Source of the DNA: Acidaminococcaceae bacterium
GTDB taxonomy: Bacteria > Bacillota > Negativicutes > Acidaminococcales > Acidaminococcaceae
Assembly: GCA_944390935.1 (NCBI GenBank)
Contig: CALXRU010000016.1
Coordinates: 1-42,134, forward strand
Length of the DNA stretch: 42,134 nucleotides
Direction of reading: 5' to 3'
In this document: positions 1-7,623 of the stretch, piece by piece
How the letters are laid out: every line of letters starts with the position of its first letter
How positions within the stretch are numbered: position 1 is the stretch's first letter
The notes under the pieces: generated by a model
What the model saw: the letters and a program-made list of their open reading frames with translations, nothing else
Databases searched by the model: none
What the model was told of the DNA's origin: nothing
Translations under genes and position numbers: made by a program

Positions 1-882
1 GGCTACGGCATTACTCTCGGCAACAGCCTTCGCAGAGTATTGCTGTCCTCACTGCCGGGCGCAGCAGTAACCAGCGTAAAAATCGAAGGTGTACTGCATG
101 AATTCTCTACAATTCCTGGCGTCAGGGAAGACGTCGCAGACATTATCCTCAACATCAAAGGCCTGTGCCTTAAAATGCACGGTGAAGAACCTAAAACTCT
201 GCGCCTTGAATGCAGCGGCGAGCAGGAAGTAACCGCAGCAAACATTATTGCTGACGCCGATGTTGAAATTTTAAACCCTGAACTGCACATTGCCACGCTG
301 GATACCGATGCGGTACTCAACATGGAAATTTATGTAGATAAGGGTTTGGGATATGTTCCGGCAGATAAGAATAAACGTGCGGATCAGCCGATAGGAGTTA
401 TTCCAGTTGATTCCATATATTCTCCTATTACCAGAGTGAAGTTCGGTGTTACCGATACTCGCGTAGGTAATGTTACCAACTATGACAAACTGACTCTGGA
501 AGTTTGGACAGATGGCAGCGTAGAGCCTGATACTGCGGTAAGCATGGCATCCGGCATTATGATTGACTATCTGAAAATGTTCCAGCCGGCAGCAGAAACT
601 GCATCCGGCATCATTACAGTATCCGGCGGTACGGAAGAAGCTTCCGCAGATGAACAGGGTGCGCAGACCGGTACAGGCAGCGTTTCCATCGATGACCTTG
701 ACCTGTCCGTACGTTCCAACAACTGCCTGCGCCGTGCCGGCATCAACACTGTTGATGAACTTATCCAGAGAACAGAAGAAGATATGATGAAAGTGCGCAA
801 CCTCGGCCGCAAATCGCTTGAGGAAGTTAAAAAGAAACTCAGCGACCTTGGCCTTGCACTGCGCAAAAATGAAGAAGAATAA
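1..882 (+). CDS. rpoA: RNA polymerase alpha subunit, 5' truncated by window edge
   Basis: Alpha subunit of RNA polymerase; the N-terminal domain dimerises and nucleates beta/beta' assembly, the C-terminal domain binds UP elements and activators. The reading frame is open from the first base and begins [17 protein letters not shown], a conserved N-terminal-domain segment that normally lies about 30 residues into the protein, so the true start is upstream of the window. 293 residues are present. The C-terminal domain is complete, with the helix-hairpin-helix stretch ending [12 protein letters not shown]. It is followed after 18 nt by rplQ, the usual end of the ribosomal protein operon. Identification is secure. 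Confidence 0.97.
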   Translation, partial: GYGITLGNSLRRVLLSSLPGAAVTSVKIEGVLHEFSTIPGVREDVADIILNIKGLCLKMHGEEPKTLRLECSGEQEVTAANIIADADVEILNPELHIATLDTDAVLNMEIYVDKGLGYVPADKNKRADQPIGVIPVDSIYSPITRVKFGVTDTRVGNVTNYDKLTLEVWTDGSVEPDTAVSMASGIMIDYLKMFQPAAETASGIITVSGGTEEASADEQGAQTGTGSVSIDDLDLSVRSNNCLRRAGINTVDELIQRTEEDMMKVRNLGRKSLEEVKKKLSDLGLALRKNEEE

Positions 883-900
883 GAAGGGGGTCGGAAACAG

Positions 901-1239
901 ATGGCATACAGAAAACTGGGCCGCAATTCCAGCAACCGTAAAGCTTTGTTCCGCAGCATTTTAAGTTCTTTCTTCAAACACGAGAGAATCGAAACCACCG
1001 TAACTAAAGCTAAAGAAGTAAGCAAACAAGCTGCTAAACTGATTACTTTGGCTAAACGCGGCGACCTTCATGCACGCCGCCTGGTAATGGCTGAGCTCGT
1101 GGACGAAGAAGCAACGAGAAAACTGTTTAACGAGATCGCTCCTAAATACGCAGACCGCCAGGGCGGCTTTACCCGTATTTATAAAGTTGGTCCTCGCCGC
1201 GGTGACGCTGCTGAAATGGCAATTATCGAGCTCATCTGA
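901..1239 (+). CDS. rplQ: 50S ribosomal protein L17
   Basis: Large-subunit ribosomal protein L17, 112 residues, normal length for the short bacterial form. It begins [18 protein letters not shown], the family's hallmark N-terminus, and carries the [19 protein letters not shown] stretch. A GGGGGT ribosome binding site precedes the ATG. It lies 18 nt after rpoA and is the last gene of the operon; an intrinsic terminator follows 30 nt downstream. Confidence 0.97.
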   Translation: MAYRKLGRNSSNRKALFRSILSSFFKHERIETTVTKAKEVSKQAAKLITLAKRGDLHARRLVMAELVDEEATRKLFNEIAPKYADRQGGFTRIYKVGPRRGDAAEMAIIELI

Positions 1240-1269
1240 TTGGTATAAACAGCTAACATAAACAAAAAG

Positions 1270-1294
1270 ACAGCGGAAAAACCGCTGTTTTTTT
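1270..1294 (+). terminator. Intrinsic terminator of the rpoA-rplQ operon
   Basis: A 7-bp perfect stem (ACAGCGG at 1270-1276 with CCGCTGT at 1282-1288), an A-rich 5-nt loop and a run of seven T. It closes the ribosomal protein operon. Confidence 0.9.
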
Positions 1295-1398
1295 GTTGCC
1301 AAAAATAAATCGCCTGCGCGCAGCGATAAAAAACTTGCAGCAGGCAGGATAAATTGTGTAAAATAATAGCAGCACAAATTATGACTGGAGGCATAGCG

Positions 1399-1869
1399 AT
1401 GAGCGAAAACAGCAAAGTTAAATTTACTACCAATAAAGGCGAATTTGTTGCCGAAATTTTTGAGGACAAAGCGCCGATGACCGCCAAAAACTTTTTGGAC
1501 CTGGTTAACAAAGGCTTTTACGACGGTATTATCTTCCACCGCGTTATCGACGGTTTTATGATTCAGGGCGGCGACCCGACCGGCACCGGCATGGGCGGCC
1601 CGGGTTACAAAATTAAAGACGAATTCGGCGAAGGCTTAAAGCACGACGATGAAGGCATCCTTTCCATGGCAAACGCAGGCCCCAACACCGGCGGCAGCCA
1701 GTTCTTCATCACGCTGGCGCCTACCCCTTGGCTTAACGGGCACCATGCAATCTTCGGCAAAATTGTTGAAGGCATGGACCGTGTACGTTTAATCGGCGTT
1801 GTGCCTACCGATTTTAGAGACCGCCCGATTGAACCTGTGGTTATGGAAAAAGTAGAAGTTGTAAAATAA
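1399..1869 (+). CDS. Peptidyl-prolyl cis-trans isomerase, cyclophilin type
   Basis: Cytoplasmic cyclophilin that isomerises X-Pro bonds. 156 residues, with no signal peptide. The active-site segments [14 protein letters not shown] and [14 protein letters not shown] are intact, including the catalytic Arg of FHR. The frame is open from 1354, but the ATG at 1399 (MSENSKVKF) has a TGGAGG ribosome binding site 7 nt upstream and matches the usual family start, so it is preferred. Its stop codon overlaps the start of the next gene by one base, implying translational coupling. Confidence 0.95.
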   Translation: MSENSKVKFTTNKGEFVAEIFEDKAPMTAKNFLDLVNKGFYDGIIFHRVIDGFMIQGGDPTGTGMGGPGYKIKDEFGEGLKHDDEGILSMANAGPNTGGSQFFITLAPTPWLNGHHAIFGKIVEGMDRVRLIGVVPTDFRDRPIEPVVMEKVEVVK

Positions 1870-2132
1870 TGCCGGCTTATGTATATATGCTGCGCTGTGC
1901 GGACGGCACGCTTTACACCGGCTGGACGAGCGACCTTGAGCACCGCGTAAAAGCGCATAACAGCGGGCACGGCGCCAAGTACACCCGCAGCCGCACGCCG
2001 GTTGAGCTTGTTTACAGCGAGGAGCTGGCAGACAAACCGGAAGCCTTAAAACGCGAATACGCCATTAAGCAATTAACGCGCGAACAGAAGGAACAGCTGA
2101 TAGAACGTAACAAATTAAACACTTTTTGCTGA
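1869..2132 (+). CDS. GIY-YIG nuclease-superfamily protein (YhbQ/UPF0213-like)
   Basis: Small 87-residue protein made of a single GIY-YIG nuclease domain. VYMLRCADGTLYTGWTSDLEHRVKAHN gives the paired motif (V-Y-M ... Y-T-G), the conserved Arg and the His/Asn positions; KREYAIKQLTREQK near the end carries the conserved Glu region. Stand-alone members like YhbQ have been linked to nicking of DNA, but their cellular role is unsettled. The ATG shares one base with the cyclophilin stop, so the two genes are cotranslated. Confidence 0.88.
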   Translation: MPAYVYMLRCADGTLYTGWTSDLEHRVKAHNSGHGAKYTRSRTPVELVYSEELADKPEALKREYAIKQLTREQKEQLIERNKLNTFC

Positions 2133-2160
2133 AAATATTGCTTATTTTGCATAAAGAAGC

Positions 2161-2225
2161 TTGCTTTATTTATATCGATAGGGTATAATAGGCGGAGTGA
2201 GTGCAAGAAAGTGGTTTTTGCACTT
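2161..2225 (+). promoter_or_regulatory. Promoter and leader hairpin of the cold-shock gene
   Basis: TTGCTT (2161-2166), a 17-nt spacer and TATAAT (2184-2189). About ten bases after the -10 box the transcript can fold into an 8-bp hairpin (2199-2206 with 2218-2225, containing GTGCAA/TTGCAC and one G-T pair). Leaders of cold-shock genes are often structured; a thermosensing role here is inference. Confidence 0.75.
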
Positions 2226-2252
2226 AAGTAATATTTTTAGGAGGCCCAGAAA

Positions 2253-2450
2253 ATGACTGGCAAAGTAAAATGGTTTAATGCAGAAAAAGGTTATGGTTTC
2301 ATTGAACGCGAAGAAGGCGGCGACGTATTTGTACATTTTTCCGCTATTCAGTGCGATGGATTCAAAACCCTTGAAGAAGGTCAGGCTGTAGAATTCGACG
2401 TAGTTGCAGGCCCGCGCGGTGAGCAGGCTGCAAATGTGGTTCGTCTGTAA
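2253..2450 (+). CDS. Cold-shock protein, CspA family
   Basis: A 65-residue single OB-fold RNA/DNA chaperone. It begins [17 protein letters not shown], which includes the RNP1 motif, and has RNP2 as VFVHFSAI. Such proteins bind single-stranded nucleic acid and melt mRNA structure in the cytoplasm. An AGGAGG ribosome binding site lies just upstream. It is monocistronic, between its own promoter and a strong terminator. Confidence 0.96.
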   Translation: MTGKVKWFNAEKGYGFIEREEGGDVFVHFSAIQCDGFKTLEEGQAVEFDVVAGPRGEQAANVVRL

Positions 2451-2503
2451 TATATAGTTATTAATCCCAATTAATTATATAGAATCGGCTTGTAAACAAA
2501 CCG

Positions 2504-2537
2504 GAACGCATTTTCTTCGGAAGATGCGTTCTTTTTA
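2504..2537 (+). terminator. Intrinsic terminator after the cold-shock gene
   Basis: Stem GAACGCAT (2504-2511) with ATGCGTTC (2524-2531), an inner CTT/AAG pair around a CGG loop, then a T-run. The T-run doubles as the -35 region of the next promoter. Confidence 0.9.
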
Positions 2538-2560
2538 TTTGCCTTTAATAGTGTTATAAT
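2532..2560 (+). promoter_or_regulatory. Promoter of the secreted lipase gene
   Basis: TATAAT at 2555-2560, preceded by TGT and followed by TAAACTAT. The best -35 at the 17-nt distance is TTTTTA (2532-2537), which is weak, so the -10 carries most of the signal. Confidence 0.6.
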
Positions 2561-2593
2561 TAAACTATCACTTAACATAAAGCAGGTAACAAT

Positions 2594-4021
2594 ATGAAAC
2601 ACATCAAACTAATCTGCGTGCTGTGCCTTTTGCTTTGCAGCTTAACGGTGCAGGCACTGGCAGCGCCCACGGCGGATGAAAAACGGCAAATTTTTAAGGA
2701 CTATTATTTTACCGAGGCGGTAAACATCGCCGCGGGGCTTTGCATTGGCATTTACGACCCGCAGCAGGCACCGGAAATTGCCTACCTGCGCGATTACGGC
2801 TGGGAAATTGTGCCGGTTAAATTGCAGGACGGCAAGGTGGACAGCAGCTTTGTAGTCGCCAAAAGCCGCGATAAAGTGCACGACCTTGATTTTTACGTTG
2901 TCGGCTTCCGCGGAACTGCCAATAAAAAGGACTGGAAGATAAACCTTGAAACGGAACAGGTGCCATACGGCGGCACCAACTTGCAGGAGTTTATTGACTT
3001 TGCCAACAACACCAAAGGCGATGAGCATGTGCCGATGGTGCATAAGGGCTTTAATGAATACGTCAACACCGTTTTAAGCGCCACCATGCAGGACGGCAGC
3101 AGCACTAAAAAATTTATCGACGAAATTAAAACCAACCCCAAAGTAAGGGTGCTTTTAACAGGGCACAGCCTTGGCGGCGCAGTGGCAACGCTTGCGGCGG
3201 AGCGGCTCGTCAGCATGGGCATTGAAAAATGGCGTGTGCCGGTAATTACCTTCGGTGCGCCTGCGATTGGCAATAAAGCCTTTGCCGAAGCCTACGGCGA
3301 TAAGATTTTGCTGTGGCGCATTACCAACACTGCCGACCCCATCCCGGGCAGTTTGCAAACCTTCTTCGGCGGCTACAAGCAGTTTGGCAAACAGTACAAA
3401 TACAGCGTATCGCCAAAACTGGCAACGCAGCAGCACGATATGGCAATGTATTTTGACGTATCCGTACACAACTACTATGAAGCATTGCGCAAAGCACGCG
3501 AAGCAGGGCTGGTTGCCACAACGCCGATGCAGCAGCTTAACGGCAGCGAGCCTTTGGTTGCGGTGTGGATAGGGCACAGCCGTGCGCTGGAAAAACGCCC
3601 CTACCTGCCCGATATCCAGACCTTTTTGCTGACGGAATACCAGAACATGCTGCCGCGCTACATTATAATGGATGACAACATCAATTTAAGCCGCGAAAAC
3701 TTTTACCCCATGAGCTACTTCGTCCGCGAGGCGCAGGGCGTGGGCGCGGATTACATAGTAATTGCTGAAATGGACGGGCACCAGCCGCAGAACAGCGACA
3801 ACTGGTATATCAACATGAACCAGAGCGTGTTTAACGCAAACGGCGGGCTGGTTAACGTCATCAGCGTTTCCAAGCTGGTTTCGCCAATGTCCGGCACCAT
3901 GCACGCCGCCGTATACGCCGTTAAGGAAGGGCGCACGCAGCTTAAAAACTGCCTGCCGTTTATAAAAACAAACTACAACATCACTCGGCAGTGGATTAGA
4001 TTGGGAGATGACGCAAATTGA
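2594..4021 (+). CDS. Secreted class 3 lipase-like alpha/beta hydrolase with C-terminal extension
   Basis: 475 residues with a clear signal peptide (residues 1-23: MKHIK, a hydrophobic core, then ALAA). Residues about 40-300 form a lipase class 3 domain. FRGT at 105-108 is the oxyanion-hole region, and GHSLGG at 180-185 gives nucleophile Ser182; a DP in NTADPIPG fits the catalytic Asp and a later His in SVHNYYEAL completes the triad. The family hydrolyses acylglycerols or other esters; the substrate here is unknown. The last about 165 residues are not part of the usual lipase fold and I do not recognise them. The gene overlaps the following uracil-DNA glycosylase start by 4 nt. Confidence 0.85.
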   Translation: MKHIKLICVLCLLLCSLTVQALAAPTADEKRQIFKDYYFTEAVNIAAGLCIGIYDPQQAPEIAYLRDYGWEIVPVKLQDGKVDSSFVVAKSRDKVHDLDFYVVGFRGTANKKDWKINLETEQVPYGGTNLQEFIDFANNTKGDEHVPMVHKGFNEYVNTVLSATMQDGSSTKKFIDEIKTNPKVRVLLTGHSLGGAVATLAAERLVSMGIEKWRVPVITFGAPAIGNKAFAEAYGDKILLWRITNTADPIPGSLQTFFGGYKQFGKQYKYSVSPKLATQQHDMAMYFDVSVHNYYEALRKAREAGLVATTPMQQLNGSEPLVAVWIGHSRALEKRPYLPDIQTFLLTEYQNMLPRYIIMDDNINLSRENFYPMSYFVREAQGVGADYIVIAEMDGHQPQNSDNWYINMNQSVFNANGGLVNVISVSKLVSPMSGTMHAAVYAVKEGRTQLKNCLPFIKTNYNITRQWIRLGDDAN

Positions 4022-4662
4022 AGGAAGAAGCGTTAAAAGAACTGGGCGCGCAGCTTGCCAAATGCCGCCAGTGTAAATTATGCGAATTTGCCAAAGGGCC
4101 TGTGGGCTGGTTTGGCTGCGCCGAAACGCCGATAGTGTTTGTGGGCGAAGGTCCCGGCGGCGTCGAGGATGATTACGGCTGCCCGTTGATTGGCCCATCC
4201 GGCCAGCTTTTGGATAAAGCACTGTGGGCAACCAAAATGACGCGCGACAGGGTAATAACTACCAACATTGTTAAATGCCGCCCCAAAGGCAACCGCACGC
4301 CTAACCTTGCCGAAGCAGATTTTTGTGCTCAGCGCTGGCTGGAAAAAGAACTGGAAATTTTGCAGCCCAAGGTTGTAGTGGCGCTGGGCAGCGTAGCATT
4401 GCACTATCTGGGCAACCCCGATATGCGCATTACGCGCGACCGCGGCAAATGGTTTAAAACAAAGCAGGGGTTTGACTGCATTGCCACCTACCACCCGGCG
4501 TATTTGCTGCGCCTGGCCGACCCGCACGTTTTAAACCACGCCAAGTGGGAAGTGTTTTACGACCTGGAAGCCGCCCGCAAAAAAGCGGAAGAAGCCGTGC
4601 CGGATTATAAATTTATGAGCGAGCAGAAAACAGATTTGTTTAAGCTGTTCAGCAAACGATAA
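4018..4662 (+). CDS. Uracil-DNA glycosylase, family 4 (iron-sulfur type)
   Basis: Removes uracil from DNA at the start of base-excision repair. 214 residues. GEGPGGVEDDYGCPLIGPSGQLL is the family-4 motif A region and TYHPAYLLR the C-terminal HPA motif. Cys16/Cys19 near the N-terminus and Cys residues in NIVKCRPK and ADFCAQRW fit the four ligands of the [4Fe-4S] cluster. The start is TTG at 4018, overlapping the lipase stop, with GGGAG 10 nt upstream; no in-frame ATG exists nearby. The coupling to a secreted lipase is probably only positional. Confidence 0.92.
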   Translation: MKEEALKELGAQLAKCRQCKLCEFAKGPVGWFGCAETPIVFVGEGPGGVEDDYGCPLIGPSGQLLDKALWATKMTRDRVITTNIVKCRPKGNRTPNLAEADFCAQRWLEKELEILQPKVVVALGSVALHYLGNPDMRITRDRGKWFKTKQGFDCIATYHPAYLLRLADPHVLNHAKWEVFYDLEAARKKAEEAVPDYKFMSEQKTDLFKLFSKR

Positions 4663-4671
4663 AAATTTTGT

Positions 4672-4711
4672 AAAAAAGACGTAGTTAGGTATTGCTAACT
4701 ACGTCTTTTTG
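4672..4711 (+). terminator. Terminator after the glycosylase, overlapping the next promoter
   Basis: A 12-bp perfect stem (4677-4688 with 4695-4706) extended by A-tract/T-tract pairing, followed by T. The loop side of the hairpin contains the operator and -35 box described in the next entry, so one palindrome serves both as RNA terminator and as DNA site. Confidence 0.9.
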
Positions 4712-4746
4712 TGTTATACTGCAAATGTAAGTTAGATAACGCTAAC
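4684..4746 (+). promoter_or_regulatory. Promoter with two TTAG-N6-CTAA operators (DtxR/IdeR-like)
   Basis: Promoter TTGCTA (4692-4697), 17-nt spacer, TATACT (4715-4720). Two near-identical palindromes flank it: GTTAG-N6-CTAAC at 4684-4699, covering the -35, and GTTAG-N6-CTAAC at 4731-4746, at or just past the start of transcription. TTAG-N6-CTAA is the core of the corynebacterial DtxR iron box. Iron or manganese control by a DtxR-family repressor is inference, but it fits the flavodoxin gene in the operon. Confidence 0.65.
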
Positions 4747-4856
4747 CAAGTATTCTAAAGAACCTTCTTCTTTTGATTACTGCTTAAATAACTGCGCTTT
4801 GACCAATGCCCCTCCTGAGGAATATTTGGTTAGCTGTCTTACTTTTAGGAGATGTT

Positions 4857-5438
4857 ATGGTACAGTCAATTTTAGGCTTTAATAATTTAGATGAATTTTT
4901 TGCATTTCATGCAGCTCCGGCGCTTGTCGGCATAAAACCTGCCAGCCTGTTCAGCTGCCCTGCCAATTTAATGCCGCAGGCAGATAAAGTGCTGGCAGCT
5001 TACAACCGGCAGTTTAAAGCGCGCGGCACAAAATTTAAGCTGCTTTGCCGCTGCCGCAGCCATATTCTGATTTTGGTGTATGATGAAAAACTGCTTGCGC
5101 AGGTATTGCAAAGGCAAATCAGCCAAAACTATTTAAAACGCTGCGGTTACAATAAAAATGTAAGCACCGGAGAATTCTTAAATGCGCTTGCCGCCAAAAT
5201 CAGCACGGGCGGAGAGTTCCCGCATGAAATAGGCATCGCGCTCGGCTATCCGCCGGAAGATATTGAAGGTTTTAAGCGTTACAAAGGTCGCAACTTTAAA
5301 TGCTGCGGTTACTGGAAAGTTTACGGCAACGCAGAACGTGCCCAAAAACTGTTTGACGCTTACACGCTGTGCCGCGATAAATTGATGCGGGCATTGCAGA
5401 CAGGCGCAACCTTAAAAGTTGCCGCCGCTGCCATATAA
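4857..5438 (+). CDS. DUF3793 family protein
   Basis: 193 residues, no signal peptide. I recognise it as the DUF3793 family found in anaerobic Firmicutes, whose function is unknown. Visible features are a Cys-rich stretch LLCRCRSHILILVYDEKLL in the middle, the segment EFPHEIGIALGYPPEDIEGF, and NFKCCGYWKVYGN toward the end. The frame is open from 4806, but the ATG at 4857 has AGGAG 5 nt upstream and is preferred. The gene is 14 nt from a flavodoxin gene and shares its metal-type operator promoter, so a role in iron- or redox-linked adaptation is plausible but not shown. Confidence 0.75.
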   Translation: MVQSILGFNNLDEFFAFHAAPALVGIKPASLFSCPANLMPQADKVLAAYNRQFKARGTKFKLLCRCRSHILILVYDEKLLAQVLQRQISQNYLKRCGYNKNVSTGEFLNALAAKISTGGEFPHEIGIALGYPPEDIEGFKRYKGRNFKCCGYWKVYGNAERAQKLFDAYTLCRDKLMRALQTGATLKVAAAAI

Positions 5439-5452
5439 AGGAGGTATATATA

Positions 5453-5875
5453 ATGGAAATAGCTGTAATTTACTGGTCCGGTACGGGCAACACGCAAATG
5501 ATGGCAGAAGCCGTTGCCGAAGGCATTAAAGAAGGTGGCGCCGAAGCCGTTGTTAAAAGCGTAAGCGAAATAACGCCCGACGAAGCCGCCACTTATGATA
5601 AAATTGCATTTGGGTGCAGCGCCATGGGCGCGGAAGTTTTGGAAGAAACTGAATTTGAACCCTTTTTTACCATGCTTGAAGATAAATTAAAAGGCAAAAA
5701 AGTAGTGCTGTTCGGCTCTTACGGCTGGGGCGGCAGCTACATGCAGGATTGGGAAGCCAGAGTGCAGGCCGACGGCGCAGAACTTTTACACCCCGGCGTG
5801 CTTGCCATGGGCGAACCCGACGACACCGCCAAAGCCGAATGTAAGGAAATTGGCAGCCGGCTTGCCAAAGCTTAA
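5453..5875 (+). CDS. Flavodoxin
   Basis: Short-chain flavodoxin of 140 residues, a cytoplasmic FMN electron carrier that can replace ferredoxin when iron is scarce. The FMN phosphate loop is YWSGTGNTQMMAEAV at residues about 6-20, and GSYGWGGSYMQDWE is the isoalloxazine-binding 90s-type loop. AAAGGAGG precedes the ATG. It follows the DUF3793 gene by 14 nt and belongs to the same transcript, which starts at the promoter with paired TTAG-N6-CTAA sites. Confidence 0.93.
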   Translation: MEIAVIYWSGTGNTQMMAEAVAEGIKEGGAEAVVKSVSEITPDEAATYDKIAFGCSAMGAEVLEETEFEPFFTMLEDKLKGKKVVLFGSYGWGGSYMQDWEARVQADGAELLHPGVLAMGEPDDTAKAECKEIGSRLAKA

Positions 5876-5886
5876 TTTGTTCCCTG

Positions 5887-5910
5887 CATAAACGGCCCTC
5901 CCCGTTTATG
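5887..5910 (+). other. Perfect hairpin downstream of flavodoxin
   Basis: CATAAACGG (5887-5895) and CCGTTTATG (5902-5910) form a 9-bp perfect stem with a 6-nt C/T loop. No T-run follows, so it is not a classical terminator; it could protect the 3' end of the flavodoxin mRNA. Confidence 0.5.
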
Positions 5911-5941
5911 TTCAATCCATTTCTCCATAAAGCAGAAAGAG

Positions 5942-5968
5942 CGCCTCTGAACATCAGGGGCGTTTTTC
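5942..5968 (+). terminator. Intrinsic terminator of the flavodoxin operon
   Basis: A 9-bp stem CGCCTCTGA (5942-5950) with TCAGGGGCG (5954-5962), one G-T pair, a 3-nt loop and five T. Confidence 0.88.
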
Positions 5969-6010
5969 TGTTGCCCGGGAAATAATTTGCCCGCTTTTTG
6001 CCAAAACAGA

Positions 6011-6038
6011 TTGTAAAAATTATTTTTTGATATATAAT
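6011..6038 (+). promoter_or_regulatory. Promoter of the ZIP transporter gene
   Basis: TTGTAA (6011-6016), 16-nt spacer, TATAAT (6033-6038), followed by the string TAAAGTAG that also follows the -10 box upstream of the AbgT gene. Confidence 0.7.
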
Positions 6039-6062
6039 TAAAGTAGATACAAGAGGTGACAC

Positions 6063-6884
6063 ATGGAACTATTAGCAAAAATAAACGACCCCGTCCTGCT
6101 GGCACTGGCGTCAACCTGCTTTACCTGGTTTATGACGGCGCTGGGCGCAGGCATGGTGTTCTTTTTTAAAGAAATCAATAAACGCGTACTGAACATGATG
6201 CTGGGCTTTGCCGCAGGCGTTATGGTAGCGGCGTCCTTCTGGTCGCTGCTGGAGCCCGCAATAGAAATGGCAGAGAGCGCACCCATACCGGCGTGGCTGG
6301 TAGCGGCCATCGGCTTTATGGGCGGCGCGGGCTTTTTGTGCCTGGCGGACCACGTAATGCCGCACGCCCACTTTTTTGCCAAAGAAGGCCAGACCGAAGG
6401 CATCCCCACGCACTTAAAACGCAGCATCCTTTTAGTGTTCAGCATAACGCTGCACAACATACCGGAAGGCCTTGCCGTCGGCGTAGCCTTTGGCGCGGCA
6501 GCAGCGGCAGGCGATAACACATCACTACTGGCAGCAATGGCGGTGGCGCTGGGTATTGGCCTGCAAAACTTTCCGGAAGGCGCGGCAGTGTCAATCCCGC
6601 TAAGGCGGGAAGGCGTAAGCCGCTTTAAAAGCTTTATGTACGGGCAGGCAAGCGGCGTGGTAGAACCAATGGCAGGCGTGCTGGGCGCTTATGCCGTAAC
6701 GCACATGACGCCCATTTTGCCCTATGCCTTGGCCTTCGCCGCAGGCGCGATGATTTATGTAGTGGTTGAAGAACTGATACCCGAAGCGCAAAGCGGCGGC
6801 GAACACGAAAGCGCCGATTTATCCACCATAGGTTTTATCGTTGGCTTTACCGTAATGATGATACTGGACGTGGCACTCGGTTAA
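6063..6884 (+). CDS. ZIP family divalent metal transporter
   Basis: Inner-membrane importer of zinc, iron or related divalent cations. 273 residues, about eight predicted membrane segments. The family signature is in two helices: HNIPEGLAVGVAFG (residues about 130-143) and QNFPEGAAVSIPLR (about 162-175), which supply the His, Asn, Pro-Glu-Gly metal-site residues. EELIPEAQ near the C-terminus is also typical. A GAGGTG ribosome binding site precedes the ATG. It has its own promoter, and the superoxide reductase gene follows 51 nt downstream, possibly cotranscribed. Confidence 0.93.
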   Translation: MELLAKINDPVLLALASTCFTWFMTALGAGMVFFFKEINKRVLNMMLGFAAGVMVAASFWSLLEPAIEMAESAPIPAWLVAAIGFMGGAGFLCLADHVMPHAHFFAKEGQTEGIPTHLKRSILLVFSITLHNIPEGLAVGVAFGAAAAAGDNTSLLAAMAVALGIGLQNFPEGAAVSIPLRREGVSRFKSFMYGQASGVVEPMAGVLGAYAVTHMTPILPYALAFAAGAMIYVVVEELIPEAQSGGEHESADLSTIGFIVGFTVMMILDVALG

Positions 6885-6935
6885 TCAAAGCAGCGGCTTT
6901 GTAATAAATGGCAGTTATTTAAGGAGATGAATGTT

Positions 6936-7319
6936 ATGGAAAAAAGATTTTACGTTTGCAAACATTGCGGCAACATGGTTGGCATGATTAAAAACAGCGG
7001 CGTGCCCATTATTTGCTGCGGCGAACCGATGGCAGAGCTGACCGCCAACACCGTGGAAGCCTCGCAGGAAAAACACCTGCCGGTATACACCATGGAAGGC
7101 GGCGTGCTGAAAGTACAGGTTGGCAGTGCCGAACACCCCATGCTGGAAGCGCACTACATTGAATGGATTTATGTAGAAACCGCTTGCGGCGGCCAGCGCA
7201 AAGCGCTTAAACCGGGCGACAAACCGGCAGCGGAATTTGCCTTTGCCGGCGGCGATAAACCCGTAGCGGTTTACGCATACTGCAACCTGCACGGCTTGTG
7301 GAAAACTGATGTAAAATGA
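6936..7319 (+). CDS. Desulfoferrodoxin-type superoxide reductase
   Basis: Reduces superoxide to peroxide in the anaerobe cytoplasm without releasing oxygen. 127 residues in two domains. The N-terminal desulforedoxin centre has Cys8, Cys11, Cys27 and Cys28. The C-terminal catalytic centre has iron ligands His47 (in EKHLPVY), His67, His73, Cys116 and His119 (in CNLHGLW); Lys46 is the conserved catalytic lysine. The frame is open from 6927, but AAGGAG abuts that ATG; the ATG at 6936 has correct 9-nt spacing. A strong terminator follows. Confidence 0.95.
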   Translation: MEKRFYVCKHCGNMVGMIKNSGVPIICCGEPMAELTANTVEASQEKHLPVYTMEGGVLKVQVGSAEHPMLEAHYIEWIYVETACGGQRKALKPGDKPAAEFAFAGGDKPVAVYAYCNLHGLWKTDVK

Positions 7320-7329
7320 TGTAAAAATA

Positions 7330-7378
7330 AAAAGCGAAAGGCAGGTACAATTAAATGTACAGCCTTTCGCTTTTATCT
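7330..7378 (+). terminator. Intrinsic terminator after superoxide reductase
   Basis: A 13-bp perfect stem (7330-7342 with 7362-7374) topped by a GTAC...GTAC mini-hairpin, then a T-rich tail. It ends right at the -35 box of the following toxin promoter. Confidence 0.9.
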
Positions 7379-7406
7379 TTACAGGTTTATATTTTTCTGT
7401 TATCAT
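7378..7406 (+). promoter_or_regulatory. Promoter of the type I toxin mRNA
   Basis: TTTACA (7378-7383), 17-nt spacer, TATCAT (7401-7406). The transcript would start near 7413, at the beginning of the left inverted-repeat arm. Confidence 0.65.
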
Positions 7407-7413
7407 AATAAAG

Positions 7414-7519
7414 CAAATGTGCTGCCATAACGGTAGGCGGTTAGCCCTCCAACGGAGGGACTGTGACTCTCCGATGAAATAGAAATCCGGCGTAAGCCGG
7501 AAATACTATGAAGGAGGGG
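7414..7519 (+). other. Structured leader of the toxin mRNA with left inverted-repeat arm
   Basis: The leader carries CAAATGTGCTGCC (7414-7426) and CGGTTAGCCC (7438-7447), both repeated in inverse orientation after the toxin gene. CCCTCC (7445-7450) can pair with GGAGGG at 7454-7459 or, alternatively, with the GGAGGG of the toxin ribosome binding site (within 7511-7519). TCCGGC-GTAA-GCCGGA (7486-7501) is a stable GNRA-type hairpin. This allows a leader switch that hides or exposes the ribosome binding site; the switch is inference. Confidence 0.6.
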
Positions 7520-7524
7520 ATAAC

Positions 7525-7623
7525 GTGGATATGTTATCGTGGCTTGCAATAGCAAGTTATACAATAGCAGTTTTTTCTCTGGGTTATACCCTCGGAAAAG
7601 ACTACGTCCATAAACAGAAATAA
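7525..7623 (+). CDS. Small membrane peptide, putative holin-like type I toxin
   Basis: 32-residue peptide starting GTG at 7525 (MDMLSWLAIASYTIAVFSLG..., ending HKQK), with a strong AAGGAGGGG ribosome binding site. It has one hydrophobic helix (residues about 4-21) and a charged tail, the pattern of the 'putative holin-like toxin' family of Firmicutes, which are thought to act on the cell membrane. It lies between its own promoter and a convergent antisense RNA gene. An alternative start is ATG at 7531. Toxicity is inferred from family and layout. Confidence 0.75.
   Translation: MDMLSWLAIASYTIAVFSLGYTLGKDYVHKQK

Noticed and set aside
4829..4844. Third GTTAG element as an additional operator upstream of the DUF3793 gene
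   Set aside because: GTTAG at 4829-4833 has no CTAAC at the required 6-nt spacing, so it does not match the other two sites.
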